Shown: positions 11,132-24,789, numbered from the stretch's first letter. The stretch is 64,000 nucleotides of DNA from Calendula officinalis (GCA_963853835.1 OY970824.1:47455104-47519103); one strand, 5' to 3'. The notes: generated by a model not told the origin, from the letters alone. Program-made: numbers and translations.

Positions 11132-14100
11132 TTGGATATTGAAGAGTTCGGGCCGCAGAGGGATGTTCGGGCCGAAGTGATGTTCGGGCCGAAGTGTGGT
11201 GTTCAGGCCGAAGTGGTGTTCGGGCCGAAGTATGGTGTTCGGGCCGAGGATGATGTTCGGGCCGAGGTTGAAGTTCGGGCCGAGGTCGGAGTTCGGGCCG
11301 AGGTTGAAGTACGGGCCGAGGTTGAAGTTCGGGCCGAAAATGAAGTTCGGGCCGGGAACAGTGAAGAGTTCGGGCCGAACTTGTTCTTGGCAGTGACGAA
11401 CGAACCAGCTATTTTGGTTACTCGTGGGCGTGAAACGGACACCCGAGCTGAAAGTTATGAATGTTTTAGTATAGCACCTTTTGTCACACAATCTTGGATA
11501 TTGAAGAGTTAAGGCCGAAGAGGGATGTTCGGGCCGAAGTGGTGTTCGGGCCGAAGTGGGATGTTCGGGCCGAAGTGGTGTTCGGGCCGAAGTGGTGTTC
11601 GGGCCGAAGTTCGGTGTTCCGGCCTAGGATGATGTTCAGGCCGAGGTTGAAGTTCGGACCGAGGTTGAAGTTCGGGTCGAGGTTGAAGTTCGGGCCGAAA
11701 ATGAAGTTCGGGCCAGGAACAGTGAAGAGTTCGGGCCGAACTTGTTCTTGGCAGTGACGAACGAACCAGCTATTTTGGTTACTCGTGGGCGTGAAACGGA
11801 CACCCGAGCAGAAAGTTATTAATGTTTTAGTATAACACCTTTTGTCACACAATCTTGGATATTGAAGAGTTCGGGCCGAAGAGGGATGTTCGGGCCGAAG
11901 TGGTGTTCGGGCCAAAGTGGGTTGTTCGGGCCGAAGTGGGTTGTTCGGGCCGAAGTGGTGTTCGGACCGAAGTGGTGTTCGGGCCGAGGATGGTGTTCGT
12001 GCCGAGGTTGAAGTTTGGGCCGAGGTCGGAGTTCGGGTCGAGGTTGAAGTTCGGGCCGAGGTTGAAGTTCGGGCCGAAAATGAAGTTCGGGCCGGGAACA
12101 GTGAAGAGTTTGGCCGAACTCGTTCTTGACAGTTACGAACGAACCAGCTATTTTGGTTACTCGTGGGCGTGAAACGGACATCCGAGATGAAAGTTATGAA
12201 TGTTTTAGTATAGCACCTTTTGTCACACAATCTTGGATATTGAAGAGTTCGGGCGAAGAGGGATGTTCGGGCCGAAGTGGGATGTTCGGGCCGAAGTGGT
12301 GTTCGGGCCGAAGTTCGGTGTTCGGGCCGAGGATGATGTTCGGGCCGAGGTTGAAGTTCGGGCCGAGGTTGGAGTTCGGGCCGAAGTTGAAGTTCGGGCC
12401 GAGGTTGAAGTTCGGGCCGGGAACAGTGAAGAGTTCGGGCCGAACTTGTTCTTGGCAGTGACGAACGAACCAGCTATTTTGGTTACTCGTGGGCGTGAAA
12501 CGGACACCCGAGCTGAAAGTTATTAATGTTTTAGTATAGCACCTTTTATCACACAATCTTGGATATTGAAGAGTTCGGGGCGAAGAGGGATGTTCGGGCC
12601 GAAGTGGTGTTCGGGCCGAAGTGGGATGTTCGGGCTGAATTGGTGTTCGGGCCGAAGAGGGATGTTCGGGTCGAAGTGGTGTTCGGGCCGAAGAGGGATG
12701 TTCGGGCCGAAGTGGTGTTCGGGCCGAAGTGGGATGTTCGGGCCGAAGTGGTGTTCGGGCCGAAGTTCGGTGTTCGGGCCGAGGATGATGTTCGGGCCGA
12801 GGTTGAAGTTCGGGCCGAGGTCGGAGTTCGGGCCGAGGTTGAAGTTCGGGCCGAGGTTGAAGTTCGGGCCGAAAATGAAGTTCGGGCCGGGAACAGTGAA
12901 GAGTTCGGGCCGAACTTGTTCTTGGCAGTGACGAACGAACCAGCTATTTTGGTTACTCGTGGGCGTGAAACGGACACCCGAGGTGAAAGTTATGAATGTT
13001 TTAGTATAGCACCTTTTGTCACACAATCTTGGATATTGAAGAGTTAAGGCCGAAGAGGGATGTTCGGGCCGAAGTGGTGTTCGGGCCGAAGTGGGATGTT
13101 CGGGCCGAAGTGGTGTTCGGGCCGAAGTGGTGTTCGGGCCGAAGTTCGGTGTTCCGGCCTAGGATGATGTTCAGGCCGAGGTTGAAGTTCGGACCGAGGT
13201 TGAAGTTCGGGTCGAGGTTGAAGTTCGGGCCGAAAATGAAGTTCGGGCCAGGAACAGTGAAGAGTTCGGGCCGAACTTGTTCTTGGCAGTGACGAACGAA
13301 CCAGCTATTTTGGTTACTCGTGGGCGTGAAACGGACACCCGAGCTGAAAGTTATTAATGTTTTAGTATAGCACCTTTTGTCACACAATCTTGGATATTGA
13401 AGAGTTCGGGCCGAAGAGGGATGTTCGGGCCGAAGTGGTGTTCGGGCCAAAGTGGGTTGTTCGGGCCGAAGTGGGTTGTTCGGGCCGAAGTGGTGTTCGG
13501 ACCGAAGTGGTGTTCGGGCCGAGGATGGTGTTCGTGCCGAGGTTGAAGTTTGGGCCGAGGTCGGAGTTCGGGTCGAGGTTGAAGTTCGGGCCGAGGTTGA
13601 AGTTCGGGCCGAAAATGAAGTTCGGGCCGGGAACAGTGAAGAGTTTGGCCGAACTCGTTCTTGACAGTTACGAACGAACCAGCTATTTTGGTTACTCGTG
13701 GGCGTGAAACGGACATCCGAGCTGAAAGTTATGAATGTTTTAGTATAGCACCTTTTGTCACACAATCTTGGATATTGAAGAGTTCGGGTGAAGAGGGATG
13801 TTCGGGCCGAAGTGGGATGTTCGGGCCGAAGTGGTGTTCGGGCCGAAGTTCGGTGTTCGGGCCGAGGATGATGTTCGGGCCGAGGTTGAAGTTCGGGCCG
13901 AGGTTGGAGTTCGGGCCGAAGTTGAAGTTCGGGCCGAGGTTGAAGTTCGGGCCGGGAACAGTGAAGAGTTCGGGCCGAACTTGTTCTTGGCAGTGACGAA
14001 CGAACCAGCTATTTTGGTTACTCGTGGGCGTGAAACGGACACCCGAGCTGAAAGTTATTAATGTTTTAGTATAGCACCTTTTATCACACAATCTTGGATA

Positions 14101-14563
14101 TTGAAGAGTTCGGGGCGAAGAGGGATGTTCGGGCCGAAGTGGTGTTCGGGCCGAAGTGGGATGTTCGGGCTGAATTGGTGTTCGGGCCGAAGAGGGATGT
14201 TCGGGGCGAAGTGGTGTTCGGGCCGAAGAGGGATGTTCGGGCCGAAGTGGTGTTCGGGCCGAAGTGGGATGTTCGGGCCGAAGTGGTGTTCGGGCCGAAG
14301 TTCGGTGTTCGGGCCGAGGATGATGTTCGGGCCGAGGTTGAAGTTCGGGCCGAGGTCGGAGTTCGGGCCGAGGTTGAAGTTCGGGCCGAGGTTGAAGTTC
14401 GGGCCGAAAATGAAGTTCGGGCCGGGAACAGTGAAGAGTTCGGGCCGAACTTGTTCTTGGCAGTGACGAACGAACCAGCTATTTTGGTTACTCGTGGGCG
14501 TGAAACGGACACCCGAGCTGAAAGTTATGAATGCTTTAGTATAGCACCTTTTGTCACACAATC
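11132..14563 (+). repeat. 3432-bp higher-order repeat of satellite A, third copy
   Basis: One 362-bp monomer with a gggccgcagaggg head is followed by two 1535-bp four-monomer units. The same nine-monomer unit occupies 2102-5533 and 7700-11131. The last two copies are directly adjacent, which makes them a simple tandem duplication. Confidence 0.9.
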
Positions 14564-17500
14564 TTGGATATTGAAGAGTTCGGGCCGAAGAGGGATGTTC
14601 GGGCCGAAGTGGTGTTCGGGCCGAAGTGGGATGTTCGGGCCGAAGTGGTGTTCGGGCCGAAGTGGTGTTCGGGCCGAAGTTCGGTGTTCGGGCCGAGGAT
14701 GATGTTCGGGTCGAGGTTGAAGTTCGGGCCGAGGGCGGAGTTCGGGCCGAGGTTGAAGTACGGGCCGAGGTTGAAGTTCGGGCCGAAAATGAAGTTCGGG
14801 CCGGGAACAGTGAAGAGTTCGGGCCGAACTTGTTCTTAGCAGTGACAAACGAACCAGCTATTTTGGTTACTCGTAGGCGTGAAACGGACACCCGAGCTGA
14901 AAGTTATGAATGTTTTAGTATAGCACCTTTTGTCACACAATCTTGGATATTGAAGAGTACGGGCCGAAGAGGGATGTTCGGCCCGAAGTGGTGTTCGGGC
15001 CGAAGTGGGATGTTCGGGCCGAAGTGGTGTTCGGGCTGAGGATGATGTCCGGCCCGAGGTTGAAGTTCGGGCCGAAGTCGTAGTTCGGGCCGAGGTTGAA
15101 GTTCGGGCCGGGAACAATGAAGAGTTCGGGCCGAACTTGTTCTTGGCAGTGACGAACGAACCAGCTATTTTTGTTACTCGTGGGCGTGAAACGGACACCC
15201 GAGCTGAAAGTTATGAATGTTTTAGTATAACACCTTTTGTCACACAATCTTGGATATTGAAGAGTTCGGGCCGAAGAGGGATGTTCGGGCCGAAGTGGTG
15301 TTCGGGCCGAAGTGGTGTTAGGGCCGAAGTGGGATGTTCGGGCCGAAGTGGTGTTCGGGCTGAGGATGGTGTTCGTGCCGAGGTTGAAGTTTGGGCCGAG
15401 GTCGGAGTTCGGGTCGAGGTTGAAGTTCGGGCCGAGGTTGAAGTTCGGGCCGAAAATGAAGTTCGGGCCGGGAACAGTGAAGAGTTTGGCCGAACTCGTT
15501 CTTGACAGTTACGAACGAACCAGCTATTTTGGTTACTCGTGGGCGTGAAACGGACATCCGAGCTGTAAGTTATGAATGTTTTAGTATAGCACCTTTTGTC
15601 ACACAATCTTGGATATTGAAGAGTTCGGGCGAAGAGGGATGTTCGGGCCGAAGTGGGATGTTCGGGCCGAAGTGGTGTTCGGGCCGAAGTTCGGTGTTCG
15701 GGCCGAGGATGATGTTCGGGCCGAGGTTGAAGTTCGGGCCGAGGTTGGAGTTCGGGCCGAAGTTGAAGTTCGGGCCGAGGTTGAAGTTCGGGCCGGGAAC
15801 AGTGAAGAGTTCGGGCCGAACTTGTTCTTGGCAGTGACGAACGAACCAGCTATTTTGGTTACTCGTGGGCGTGAAACGGACACCCGAGCTGAAAGTTATT
15901 AATGTTTTAGTATAGCACCTTTTATCACACAATCTTGGATATTGAAGAGTTCGGGGGCGAAGAGGGATGTTCGGGCCGAAGTGGTGTTCGGGCCGAAGTG
16001 GGATGTTCGGGCTGAATTGGTGTTCGGGCCGAAGAGGGATGTTCGGGGCGAAGTGGTGTTCGGGCCGAAGAGGGATGTTCGGGCCGAAGTGGTGTTCGGG
16101 CCGAAGTGGGATGTTCGGGCCGAAGTGGTGTTCGGGCCGAAGTTCGGTGTTCGGGCCGAGGATGATGTTCGGGCCGAGGTTGAAGTTCGGGCCGAGGTCG
16201 GAGTTCGGGCCGAGGTTGAAGTTCGGGCCGAGGTTGAAGTTCGGGCCGAAAATGAAGTTCGGGCCGGGAACAGTGAAGAGTTCGGGCCGAACTTGTTCTT
16301 GGCAGTGACGAACGTACCAGCTATTTTGGTTACTCGTGGGCGTGAAACGGACACCCGAGCTGAAAGTTATGAATGTTTTAGTATAGCACCTTTTGTCACA
16401 CAATCTTGGATATTGAAGAGTTAAGGCCGAAGAGGGATGTTCGGGCCGAAGTGGTGTTCGGGCCGAAGTGGGATGTTCGGGCCGAAGTGGTGTTCGGGCC
16501 GAAGTGGTGTTCGGGCCGAAGTTCGGTGTTCCGGCCTAGGATGATGTTCAGGCCGAGGTTGAAGTTCGGACCGAGGTTGAAGTTCGGGTCGAGGTTGAAG
16601 TTCGGGCCGAAAATGAAGTTCGGGCCAGGAACAGTGAAGAGTTCGGGCCGAACTTGTTCTTGGCAGTGACGAACGAACCAGCTATTTTGGTTACTCGTGG
16701 GCGTGAAACGGACACCCGAGCAGAAAGTTATTAATGTTTTAGTATAACACCTTTTGTCACACAATCTTGGATATTGAAGAGTTCGGGCCGAAGAGGGATG
16801 TTCGGGCCGAAGTGGTGTTCGGGCCAAAGTGGGTTGTTCGGGCCGAAGTGGGTTGTTCGGGCCGAAGTGGTGTTCGGACCGAAGTGGTGTTCGGGCCGAG
16901 GATGGTGTTCGTGCCGAGGTTGAAGTTTGGGCCGAGGTTGAAGTTTGGGCCGAGGTCGGAGTTCGGGTCGAGGTTGAAGTTCGGGCCGAGGTTGAAGTTC
17001 GGGCCGAAAATGAAGTTCGGGCCGGGAACAGTGAAGAGTTTGGCCGAACTCGTTCTTGACAGTTACGAACGAACCAGCTATTTTGGTTACTCGTGGGCGT
17101 GAAACGGACATCCGAGATGAAAGTTATGAATGTTTTAGTATAGCACCTTTTGTCACACAATCTTGGATATTGAAGAGTTCGGGCGAAGAGGGATGTTCGG
17201 GCCGAAGTGGGATGTTCGGGCCGAAGTGGTGTTCGGGCCGAAGTTCGGTGTTCGGGCCGAGGATGATGTTCGGGCCGAGGTTGAAGTTCGGGCCGAGGTT
17301 GGAGTTCGGGCCGAAGTTGAAGTTCGGGCCGAGGTTGAAGTTCGGGCCGGGAACAGTGAAGAGTTCGGGCCGAACTTGTTCTTGGCAGTGACGAACGAAC
17401 CAGCTATTTTGGTTACTCGTGGGCGTGAAACGGACACCCGAGCTGAAAGTTATTAATGTTTTAGTATAGCACCTTTTATCACACAATCTTGGATATTGAA

Positions 17501-17958
17501 GAGTTCGGGGCGAAGAGGGATGTTCGGGCCGAAGTGGTGTTCGGGCCGAAGTGGGATGTTCGGGCTGAATTGGTGTTCGGGCCGAAGAGGGATGTTCGGG
17601 TCGAAGTGGTGTTCGGGCCGAAGAGGGATGTTCGGGCCGAAGTGGTGTTCGGGCCGAAGTGGGATGTTCGGGCCGAAGTGGTGTTCGGGCCGAAGTTCGG
17701 TGTTCGGGCTGAGGATGATGTTCGGGCCGAGGTTGAAGTTCGGGCCGAGGTCGGAGTTCGGGCCGAGGTTGAAGTTCGGGCCGAGGTTGAAGTTCGGGCC
17801 GAAAATGAAGTTCGGGCCGGGAACAGTGAAGAGTTCGGGCCGAACTTGTTCTTGGCAGTGACGAACGAACCAGCTATTTTGGTTACTCGTGGGCGTGAAA
17901 CGGACACCCGAGCTGAAAGTTATGAATGCTTTAGTATAGCACCTTTTGTCACACAATC
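14564..17958 (+). repeat. 3395-bp satellite A segment, copy 1
   Basis: Landmarks at 14564, 14943, 15250, 15609, 15935, 16406, 16767, 17163 and 17489. The part 14564 to about 16374 recurs 3395 bp to the right. It contains the gagtacggg three-monomer block and a 1553-bp version of the 1535-bp unit. The extra 18 bp come from duplication of tttgggccgaggttgaag near 16925-16960. Confidence 0.86.
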
Positions 17959-19329
17959 TTGGATATTGAAGAGTTCGGGCCGAAGAGGGATGTTCGGGCC
18001 GAAGTGGTGTTCGGGCCGAAGTGGGATGTTCGGGCCGAAGTGGTGTTCGGGCCGAAGTGGTGTTCGGGCCGAAGTTCGGTGTTCGGGCCGAGGATGATGT
18101 TCGGGTCGAGGTTGAAGTTCGGGCCGAGGTCGGAGTTCGGGCCGAGGTTGAAGTACGGGCCGAGGTTGAAGTTCGGGCCGAAAATGAAGTTCGGGCCGGG
18201 AACAGTGAAGAGTTCGGGCCGAACTTGTTCTTAGCAGTGACAAACGAACCAGCTATTTTGGTTACTCGTAGGCGTGAAACGGACACCCGAGCTGAAAGTT
18301 ATGAATGTTTTAGTATAGCACCTTTTGTCACACAATCTTGGATATTGAAGAGTACGGGCCGAAGAGGGATGTTCGGCCCGAAGTGGTGTTCGGGCCGAAG
18401 TGGGATGTTCGGGCCGAAGTGGTGTTCGGGCTGAGGATGATGTCCGGCCCGAGGTTGAAGTTCGGGCCGAAGTCGTAGTTCGGGCCGAGGTTGAAGTTCG
18501 GGCCGGGAACAATGAAGAGTTCGGGCCGAACTTGTTCTTGGCAGTGACGAACGAACCAGCTATTTTTGTTACTCGTGGGCGTGAAACGGACACCCGAGCT
18601 GAAAGTTATGAATGTTTTAGTATAACACCTTTTGTCACACAATCTTGGATATTGAAGAGTTCGGGCCGAAGAGGGATGTTCGGGCCGAAGTGGTGTTCGG
18701 GCCGAAGTGGTGTTAGGGCCGAAGTGGGATGTTCGGGCCGAAGTGGTGTTCGGGCTGAGGATGGTGTTCGTGCCGAGGTTGAAGTTTGGGCCGAGGTCGG
18801 AGTTCGGGTCGAGGTTGAAGTTCGGGCCGAGGTTGAAGTTCGGGCCGAAAATGAAGTTCGGGCCGGGAACAGTGAAGAGTTTGGCCGAACTCGTTCTTGA
18901 CAGTTACGAACGAACCAGCTATTTTGGTTACTCGTGGGCGTGAAACGGACATCCGAGCTGTAAGTTATGAATGTTTTAGTATAGCACCTTTTGTCACACA
19001 ATCTTGGATATTGAAGAGTTCGGGCGAAGAGGGATGTTCGGGCCGAAGTGGGATGTTCGGGCCGAAGTGGTGTTCGGGCCGAAGTTCGGTGTTCGGGCCG
19101 AGGATGATGTTCGGGCCGAGGTTGAAGTTCGGGCCGAGGTTGGAGTTCGGGCCGAAGTTGAAGTTCGGGCCGAGGTTGAAGTTCGGGCCGGGAACAGTGA
19201 AGAGTTCGGGCCGAACTTGTTCTTGGCAGTGACGAACGAACCAGCTATTTTGGTTACTCGTGGGCGTGAAACGGACACCCGAGCTGAAAGTTATTAATGT
19301 TTTAGTATAGCACCTTTTATCACACAATC
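17959..19329 (+). repeat. 3395-bp satellite A segment, copy 2 (left part)
   Basis: Landmarks at 17959, 18338, 18645 and 19004 match 14564, 14943, 15250 and 15609 at +3395 bp, with shared oddities such as gtgttagggccgaag (15316 and 18711) and a gagctgtaagttatg core. The match continues to about 19769 and then departs. Confidence 0.85.
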
Positions 19330-22262
19330 TTGGATATTGAAGAGTTCGGGGGCGAAGAGGGATGTTCGGGCCGAAGTGGTGTTCGGGCCGAAGTGGGATG
19401 TTCGGGCTGAATTGGTGTTCGGGCCGAAGAGGGATGTTCGGGGCGAAGTGGTGTTCGGGCCGAAGAGGGATGTTCGGGCCGAAGTGGTGTTCGGGCCGAA
19501 GTGGGATGTTCGGGCCGAAGTGGTGTTCGGGCCGAAGTTCGGTGTTCGGGCCGAGGATGATGTTCGGGCCGAGGTTGAAGTTCGGGCCGAGGTCGGAGTT
19601 CGGGCCGAGGTTGAAGTTCGGGCCGAGGTTGAAGTTCGGGCCGAAAATGAAGTTCGGGCCGGGAACAGTGAAGAGTTCGGGCCGAACTTGTTCTTGGCAG
19701 TGACGAACGTACCAGCTATTTTGGTTACTCGTGGGCGTGAAACGGACACCCGAGCTGAAAGTTATGAATGCTTTAGTATAGCACCTTTTGTCACACAATC
19801 TTGGATATTGAAGAGTTCGGGCCGAAGAGGGATGTTCGGGCCGAAGTGGTGTTCGGGCCGAAGTGGGATGTTCGGGCCGAAGTGGTGTTCGGGCCGAAGT
19901 GGTGTTCGGGCCGAAGTTCGGTGTTCGGGCCGAGGATGATGTTCGGGTCGAGGTTGAAGTTCGGGCCGAGGTCGGAGTTCGGGCCGAGGTTGAAGTACGG
20001 GCCGAGGTTGAAGTTCGGGCCGAAAATGAAGTTCGGGCCGGGAACAGTGAAGAGTTCGGGTCGAACTTGTTCTTAGCATTGACAAACGAACCAGCTATTT
20101 TGGTTACTCGTAGGCGTGAAACGGACACCCGAGCTGAAAGTTATGAATGTTTTAGTATAGCACCTTTTGTCACACAATCTTGGATATTGAAGAGTACGGG
20201 CCGAAGAGGGATGTTCGGCCCGAAGTGGTGTTCGGGCCGAAGTGGGATGTTCGGGCCGAAGTGGTGTTCGGGCTGAGGATGATGTCCGGCCCGAGGTTGA
20301 AGTTCGGGCCGAAGTCGTAGTTCGGGCCGAGGTTGAAGTTCGGGCCGGGAACAATGAAGAGTTCGGGCCGAACTTGTTCTTGGCAGTGATGAACGACCCA
20401 GCTATTTTGGTTACTCGTGGGCGTGAAACGGACACCCGAGCTGAAAGTTATGAATGTTTTAGTATAACACCTTTTGTCACACAATCTTGGATATTGAAGA
20501 GTTCGGGCCGAAGAGGGATGTTCGGGCCGAAGTGGTGTTCGGGCCGAAGTGGTGTTCGGGCCGAAGTGGGATGTTCGGGCCGAAGTGGTGTTCGGGCCGA
20601 AGTGGTGTTCGGGCTGAGGATGATGTCCGAGCCGAGGTTGAAGTTCGGGCCGAGGTCGGAGTTCGGGCCGAGGTCGGAGTTCGGGCCGAGGTTGAAGTTC
20701 GGGCCGAAAATGAAGTTCGGGCCGGGAACAGTGAAGAGTTCGGGCCGAACTTGTTCTTGGCAGTGACGAACGAACCAGCTATTTTGGTTACTTGTGGGCG
20801 TGAAACGGACACCCGAGCTGAAAGTTATGAATGTTTTAGTATAGCACCTTTTGTCACACAATCTTGGATATTGAAGAGTTCGGGCCGAAGAGGGATGTTC
20901 GGGCCGAAGTGGTGTTCGGGCAGAAGTGGGATGTTCGGGCCGAAGTGGTGTTCGGGCCGAAGTGTTGTTCGGGCCGAAGTTCGGTGTTCGGGCCGAGGTT
21001 GAAGTTCGGGCCGAGGTCGGAGTTCGGGCCGAGGTTGAAGTTCGGGCCGAGGTTGAAGTTCGGGCAGAAAATGAAGTTCGGGCCGGGAACAGTGAAGAGT
21101 TCGGGCCGAACTTGTTCTTGGCAGTGACGAACGAACCAGCTATTTTGGTTACTCGTGGGCGTGAAACGGACACCCGAGCTGAAAGTTATGAATGTTTTAG
21201 TATAGCACCTTTTGTCACACAATCTTGGATATTGAAGAGTTCGAGCCGAAGAGGGATGTTCGGGCCGAAGTGGTGTTCGGGCCGAAGTGGGATGTTCGGG
21301 CCGAAGTGGTGTTCGGGCCGAAGTGGTGTTCGGGCCGAGGTTCGGTATTCGGGCCGAGGATGATGTTCGGGCCGAGGTCGAAGTTCGGGTCGAGGTCGGA
21401 GTTCGGGCCGAGGTTGGAGTTCGGGTCGAGGTTGAAGTTCGGGCCGAAAATGAAGTCCGGGCCGGGAACAGTGAAGAGTTCGGGTCGAACTTGTTCTTGG
21501 CAGTGACGAACGAACCAGCTATTTTGGTTACTTGTGGGCGTGAAACGGACACCCAAGCTGAAAGTTATGAATGTTTTAGTATAGCACCTTTTGTCACACA
21601 ATCTTGGATGTTGAAGAGTTCGGGCCGAACTTGTTCTTGGCAGTGACAAACGAACCAGCTATTTTGGTTACTCGTGGGCGTGAAACGGACACCCGAGCTG
21701 AAAGTTATGTATGTTTTAGTATAGCACCTTTTGTCACACAAACTTGGATATTGAAGAGTTCGGGCCGAACTTGTTCTTGGCAGTGACGAACGAACCAGCT
21801 ATTTTGGTTACTCGTGGGCGTGAAACGGACACCCGAGCTGAAAGTTATGAATGTTTTAGTATAGCACCTTTTGTCACACAATCTTGGATATTGAAGAGTT
21901 AAGGCCGAAGAGGGATGTTCGGGCCGAAGTGGTGTTCGGGCCGAAGTGGGATGTTCGGGCCGAAGTGGTGTTCGGGCCGAAGTGGTGTTCGGGCCGAAGT
22001 TCGGTGTTCCTGCCGAGGATGATGTTCAGGCCGAGGTTGAAGTTCGGGCCGAGGTTGGAGTTCGGGCCGAGGTTGAAGTTCGGGCCGAGGTTGAAGTTCG
22101 GGCCGAAAATGAAGTTCGGGCCGGGTACAGTGAAGAGTTCGGGCCGAACTTGTTCTTGGCAGTGACGAACGAACCAGCTATTTTGGTTACTCGTGGGCGT
22201 GAAACGGACACCCGAGCTGAAAGTTATGAATGTTTTAGTATAACACCTTTTGTCACACAATC
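19330..22262 (+). repeat. 5460-bp-spaced duplication in satellite A, copy 1
   Basis: Landmarks at 19330, 19801, 20180, 20487, 20864, 21225, 21604, 21744 and 21884 all recur at +5460 bp. The shared run includes two consecutive 140-bp short monomers. Correspondence ends about 80 bp into the monomer at 21884. Confidence 0.88.
21604..21883 (+). repeat. Two adjacent 140-bp short monomers (no minisatellite)
   Basis: Landmarks at 21604, 21744 and 21884 are exactly 140 bp apart. Each is a complete core in which gaagagttcgggccgaa runs straight into cttgttcttgg, so the whole minisatellite is absent. Small marks include ttggatgttgaagag at 21604 and cacacaaacttgg before 21744. The pair recurs at 27064-27343. 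Confidence 0.93.
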
Positions 22263-24789
22263 TTGGATATTGAAGAGTTCGGGCCGAAGAGGGATGTTCG
22301 GGCCGAAGTGGTGTTCGGGCCGAAGTGGGATGTTCGGGCCGAAGTGGTGTTCGGGCTGAGGATGGTGTTCGTGCCGAGGTTGAAGTTTGGGCCGAGGTCG
22401 GAGTTCGGGTCGAGGTTGAAGTTCGGGCCGAGGTTGAAGTTCGGGCCGAAAATGAAGTTCGGGCCGGGAACAGTGAAGAGTTTGGCCGAACTCGTTCTTG
22501 ACAGTTACGAACGAACCAGCTATTTTGGTTACTCGTGGGCGTGAAACGGACATCCGAGCTGAAAGTTATGAATGTTTTAGTATAGCACCTTTTGTCACAC
22601 AATCTTGGATATTGAAGAGTTCGGGCGAAGAGGGATGTTCGGGCCGAAGTGGGATGTTCGGGCCGAAGTGGTGTTCGGGCCGAAGTTCGGTGTTCGGGTC
22701 GAGGATGATGTTCGGGCCGAGGTTGAAGTTCGGGCCGAGGTTGGAGTTCGGGCCGAAGTTGAAGTTCGGGCCGAGGTTGAAGTTCGGGCCGGGAACAGTG
22801 AAGAGTTCGGGCCGAACTTGTTCTTGGCAGTGACGAACGAACCAGCTATTTTGGTTACTCGTGGGCGTGAAACGGACACCCGAGCTGAAAGTTATTAATG
22901 TTTTAGTATAGCACCTTTTATCACACAATCTTGGATATTGAAGAGTTCGGGGGCGAAGAGGGATGTTCGGGCCGAAGTGGTGTTCGGGCCGAAGTGGGAT
23001 GTTCGGGCTGAATTGGTGTTCGGGCCGAAGAGGGATGTTCGGGGCGAAGTGGTGTTCGGGCCGAAGAGGGATGTTCGGGCCGAAGTGGTGTTCGGGCCGA
23101 AGTGGGATGTTCGGGCCGAAGTGGTGTTCGGGCCGAAGTTCGGTGTTCGGGCCGAGGATGATGTTCGGGCCGAGGTTGAAGTTCGGGCCGAGGTCGGAGT
23201 TCGGGCCGAGGTTGAAGTTCGGGCCGAGGTTGAAGTTCGGGCCGAAAATGAAGTTCGGGCCGGGAACAGTGAAGAGTTCGGGCCGAACTTGTTCTTGGCA
23301 GTGACGAACGTACCAGCTATTTTGGTTACTCGTGGGCGTGAAACGGACACCCGAGCTGAAAGTTATGAATGCTTTAGTATAGCACCTTTTGTCACACAAT
23401 CTTGGATATTGAAGAGTTCGGGCCGAAGAGGGATGTTCGGGCCGAAGTGGTGTTCGGGCCGAAGTGGGATGTTCGGGCCGAAGTGGTGTTCGGGCCGAAT
23501 TGGTGTTCGGGCCGAAGTTCGGTGTTCGGGCCGAGGATGATGTTCGGGTCGAGGTTGAAGTTCGGGCCGAGGTCGGAGTTCGGGCCGAGGTTGAAGTACG
23601 GGCCGAGGTTGAAGTTCGGGCCGAAAATGAAGTTCGGGCTGGGAACAGTGAAGAGTTCGGGTCGAACTTGTTCTTAGCAGTGACAAACGAACCAGCTATT
23701 TTGGTTACTCGTAGGCGTGAAACGGACACCCGAGCTGAAAGTTATGAATGTTTTAGTATAGCACCTTTTGTCACACAATCTTGGATATTGAAGAGTACGG
23801 GCCGAAGAGGGATGTTCGGCCCGAAGTGGTGTTCGGGCCGAAGTGGGATGTTCGGGCCGAAGTGGTGTTCGGGCTGAGGATGATGTCCGGCCCGAGGTTG
23901 AAGTTCGGGCCGAAGTCGTAGTTCGGGCCGAGGTTGAAGTTCGGGCCGGGAACAATGAAGAGTTCGGGCCGAACTTGTTCTTGGCAGTGACGAACGAACC
24001 AGCTATTTTGGTTACTCGTGGGCGTGAAACGGACACCCGAGCTGAAAGTTATGAATGTTTTAGTATAACACCTTTTGTCACACAATCTTGGATATTGAAG
24101 AGTTCGGGCCGAAGAGGGATGTTCGGGCCGAAGTGGTGTTCGGGCCGAAGTGGTGTTCGGGCCGAAGTGGGATGTTCGGGCCGAAGTGGTGTTCGGGCCG
24201 AAGTGGGATGTTCGGGCCGAAGTGGTGTTCGGGCTGAGGATGGTGTTCGTGCCGAGGTTGAAGTTTGGGCCGAGGTCGGAGTTCGGGTCGAGGTTGAAGT
24301 TCGGGCCGAGGTTGAAGTTCGGGCCGAAAATGAAGTTCGGGCCGGGAACAGTGAAGAGTTTGGCCGAACTCGTTCTTGACAGTTACGAACGAACCAGCTA
24401 TTTTGGTTACTCGTGGGCGTGAAACGGACATCCGAGCTGAAAGTTATGAATGTTTTAGTATAGCACCTTTTGTCACACAATCTTGGATATTGAAGAGTTC
24501 GGGCGAAGAGGGATGTTCGGGCCGAAGTGGTGTTCGGGCCGAAGTTCGGTGTTCGGGCCGAGGATGATGTTCGGGCCGAGGTTGAAGTTCGGGCCGAGGT
24601 TGGAGTTCGGGCCGAAGTTGAAGTTCGGGGCGAGGTTGAAGTTCGGGCCGGGAACAGTGAAGAGTTCGGGCCGAACTTGTTCTTGGCAGTGACGAACGAA
24701 CCAGCTATTTTGGTTACTCGTGGGCGTGAAACGGACACCCGAGCTGAAAGTTATTAATGTTTTAGTATAGCACCTTTTATCACACAATC
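22263..24789 (+). repeat. Satellite A monomers related to 19004-20486
   Basis: Landmarks at 22263, 22605, 22931, 23402, 23781, 24088 and 24483. The part 22605-24087 corresponds to 19004-20486 at +3601 bp. The monomer at 24483 is 307 bp where its relatives are 326 bp, the difference being one 19-bp ttcgggccgaagtgggatg unit. Confidence 0.83.

Noticed and set aside
18965..20128. 387-codon open frame on the minus strand as a possible gene
   Set aside because: It crosses several satellite monomers, has the low-complexity repeat TSARTSTSART, overlaps equally open frames on the other strand, and is broken wherever sub-repeat number changes.
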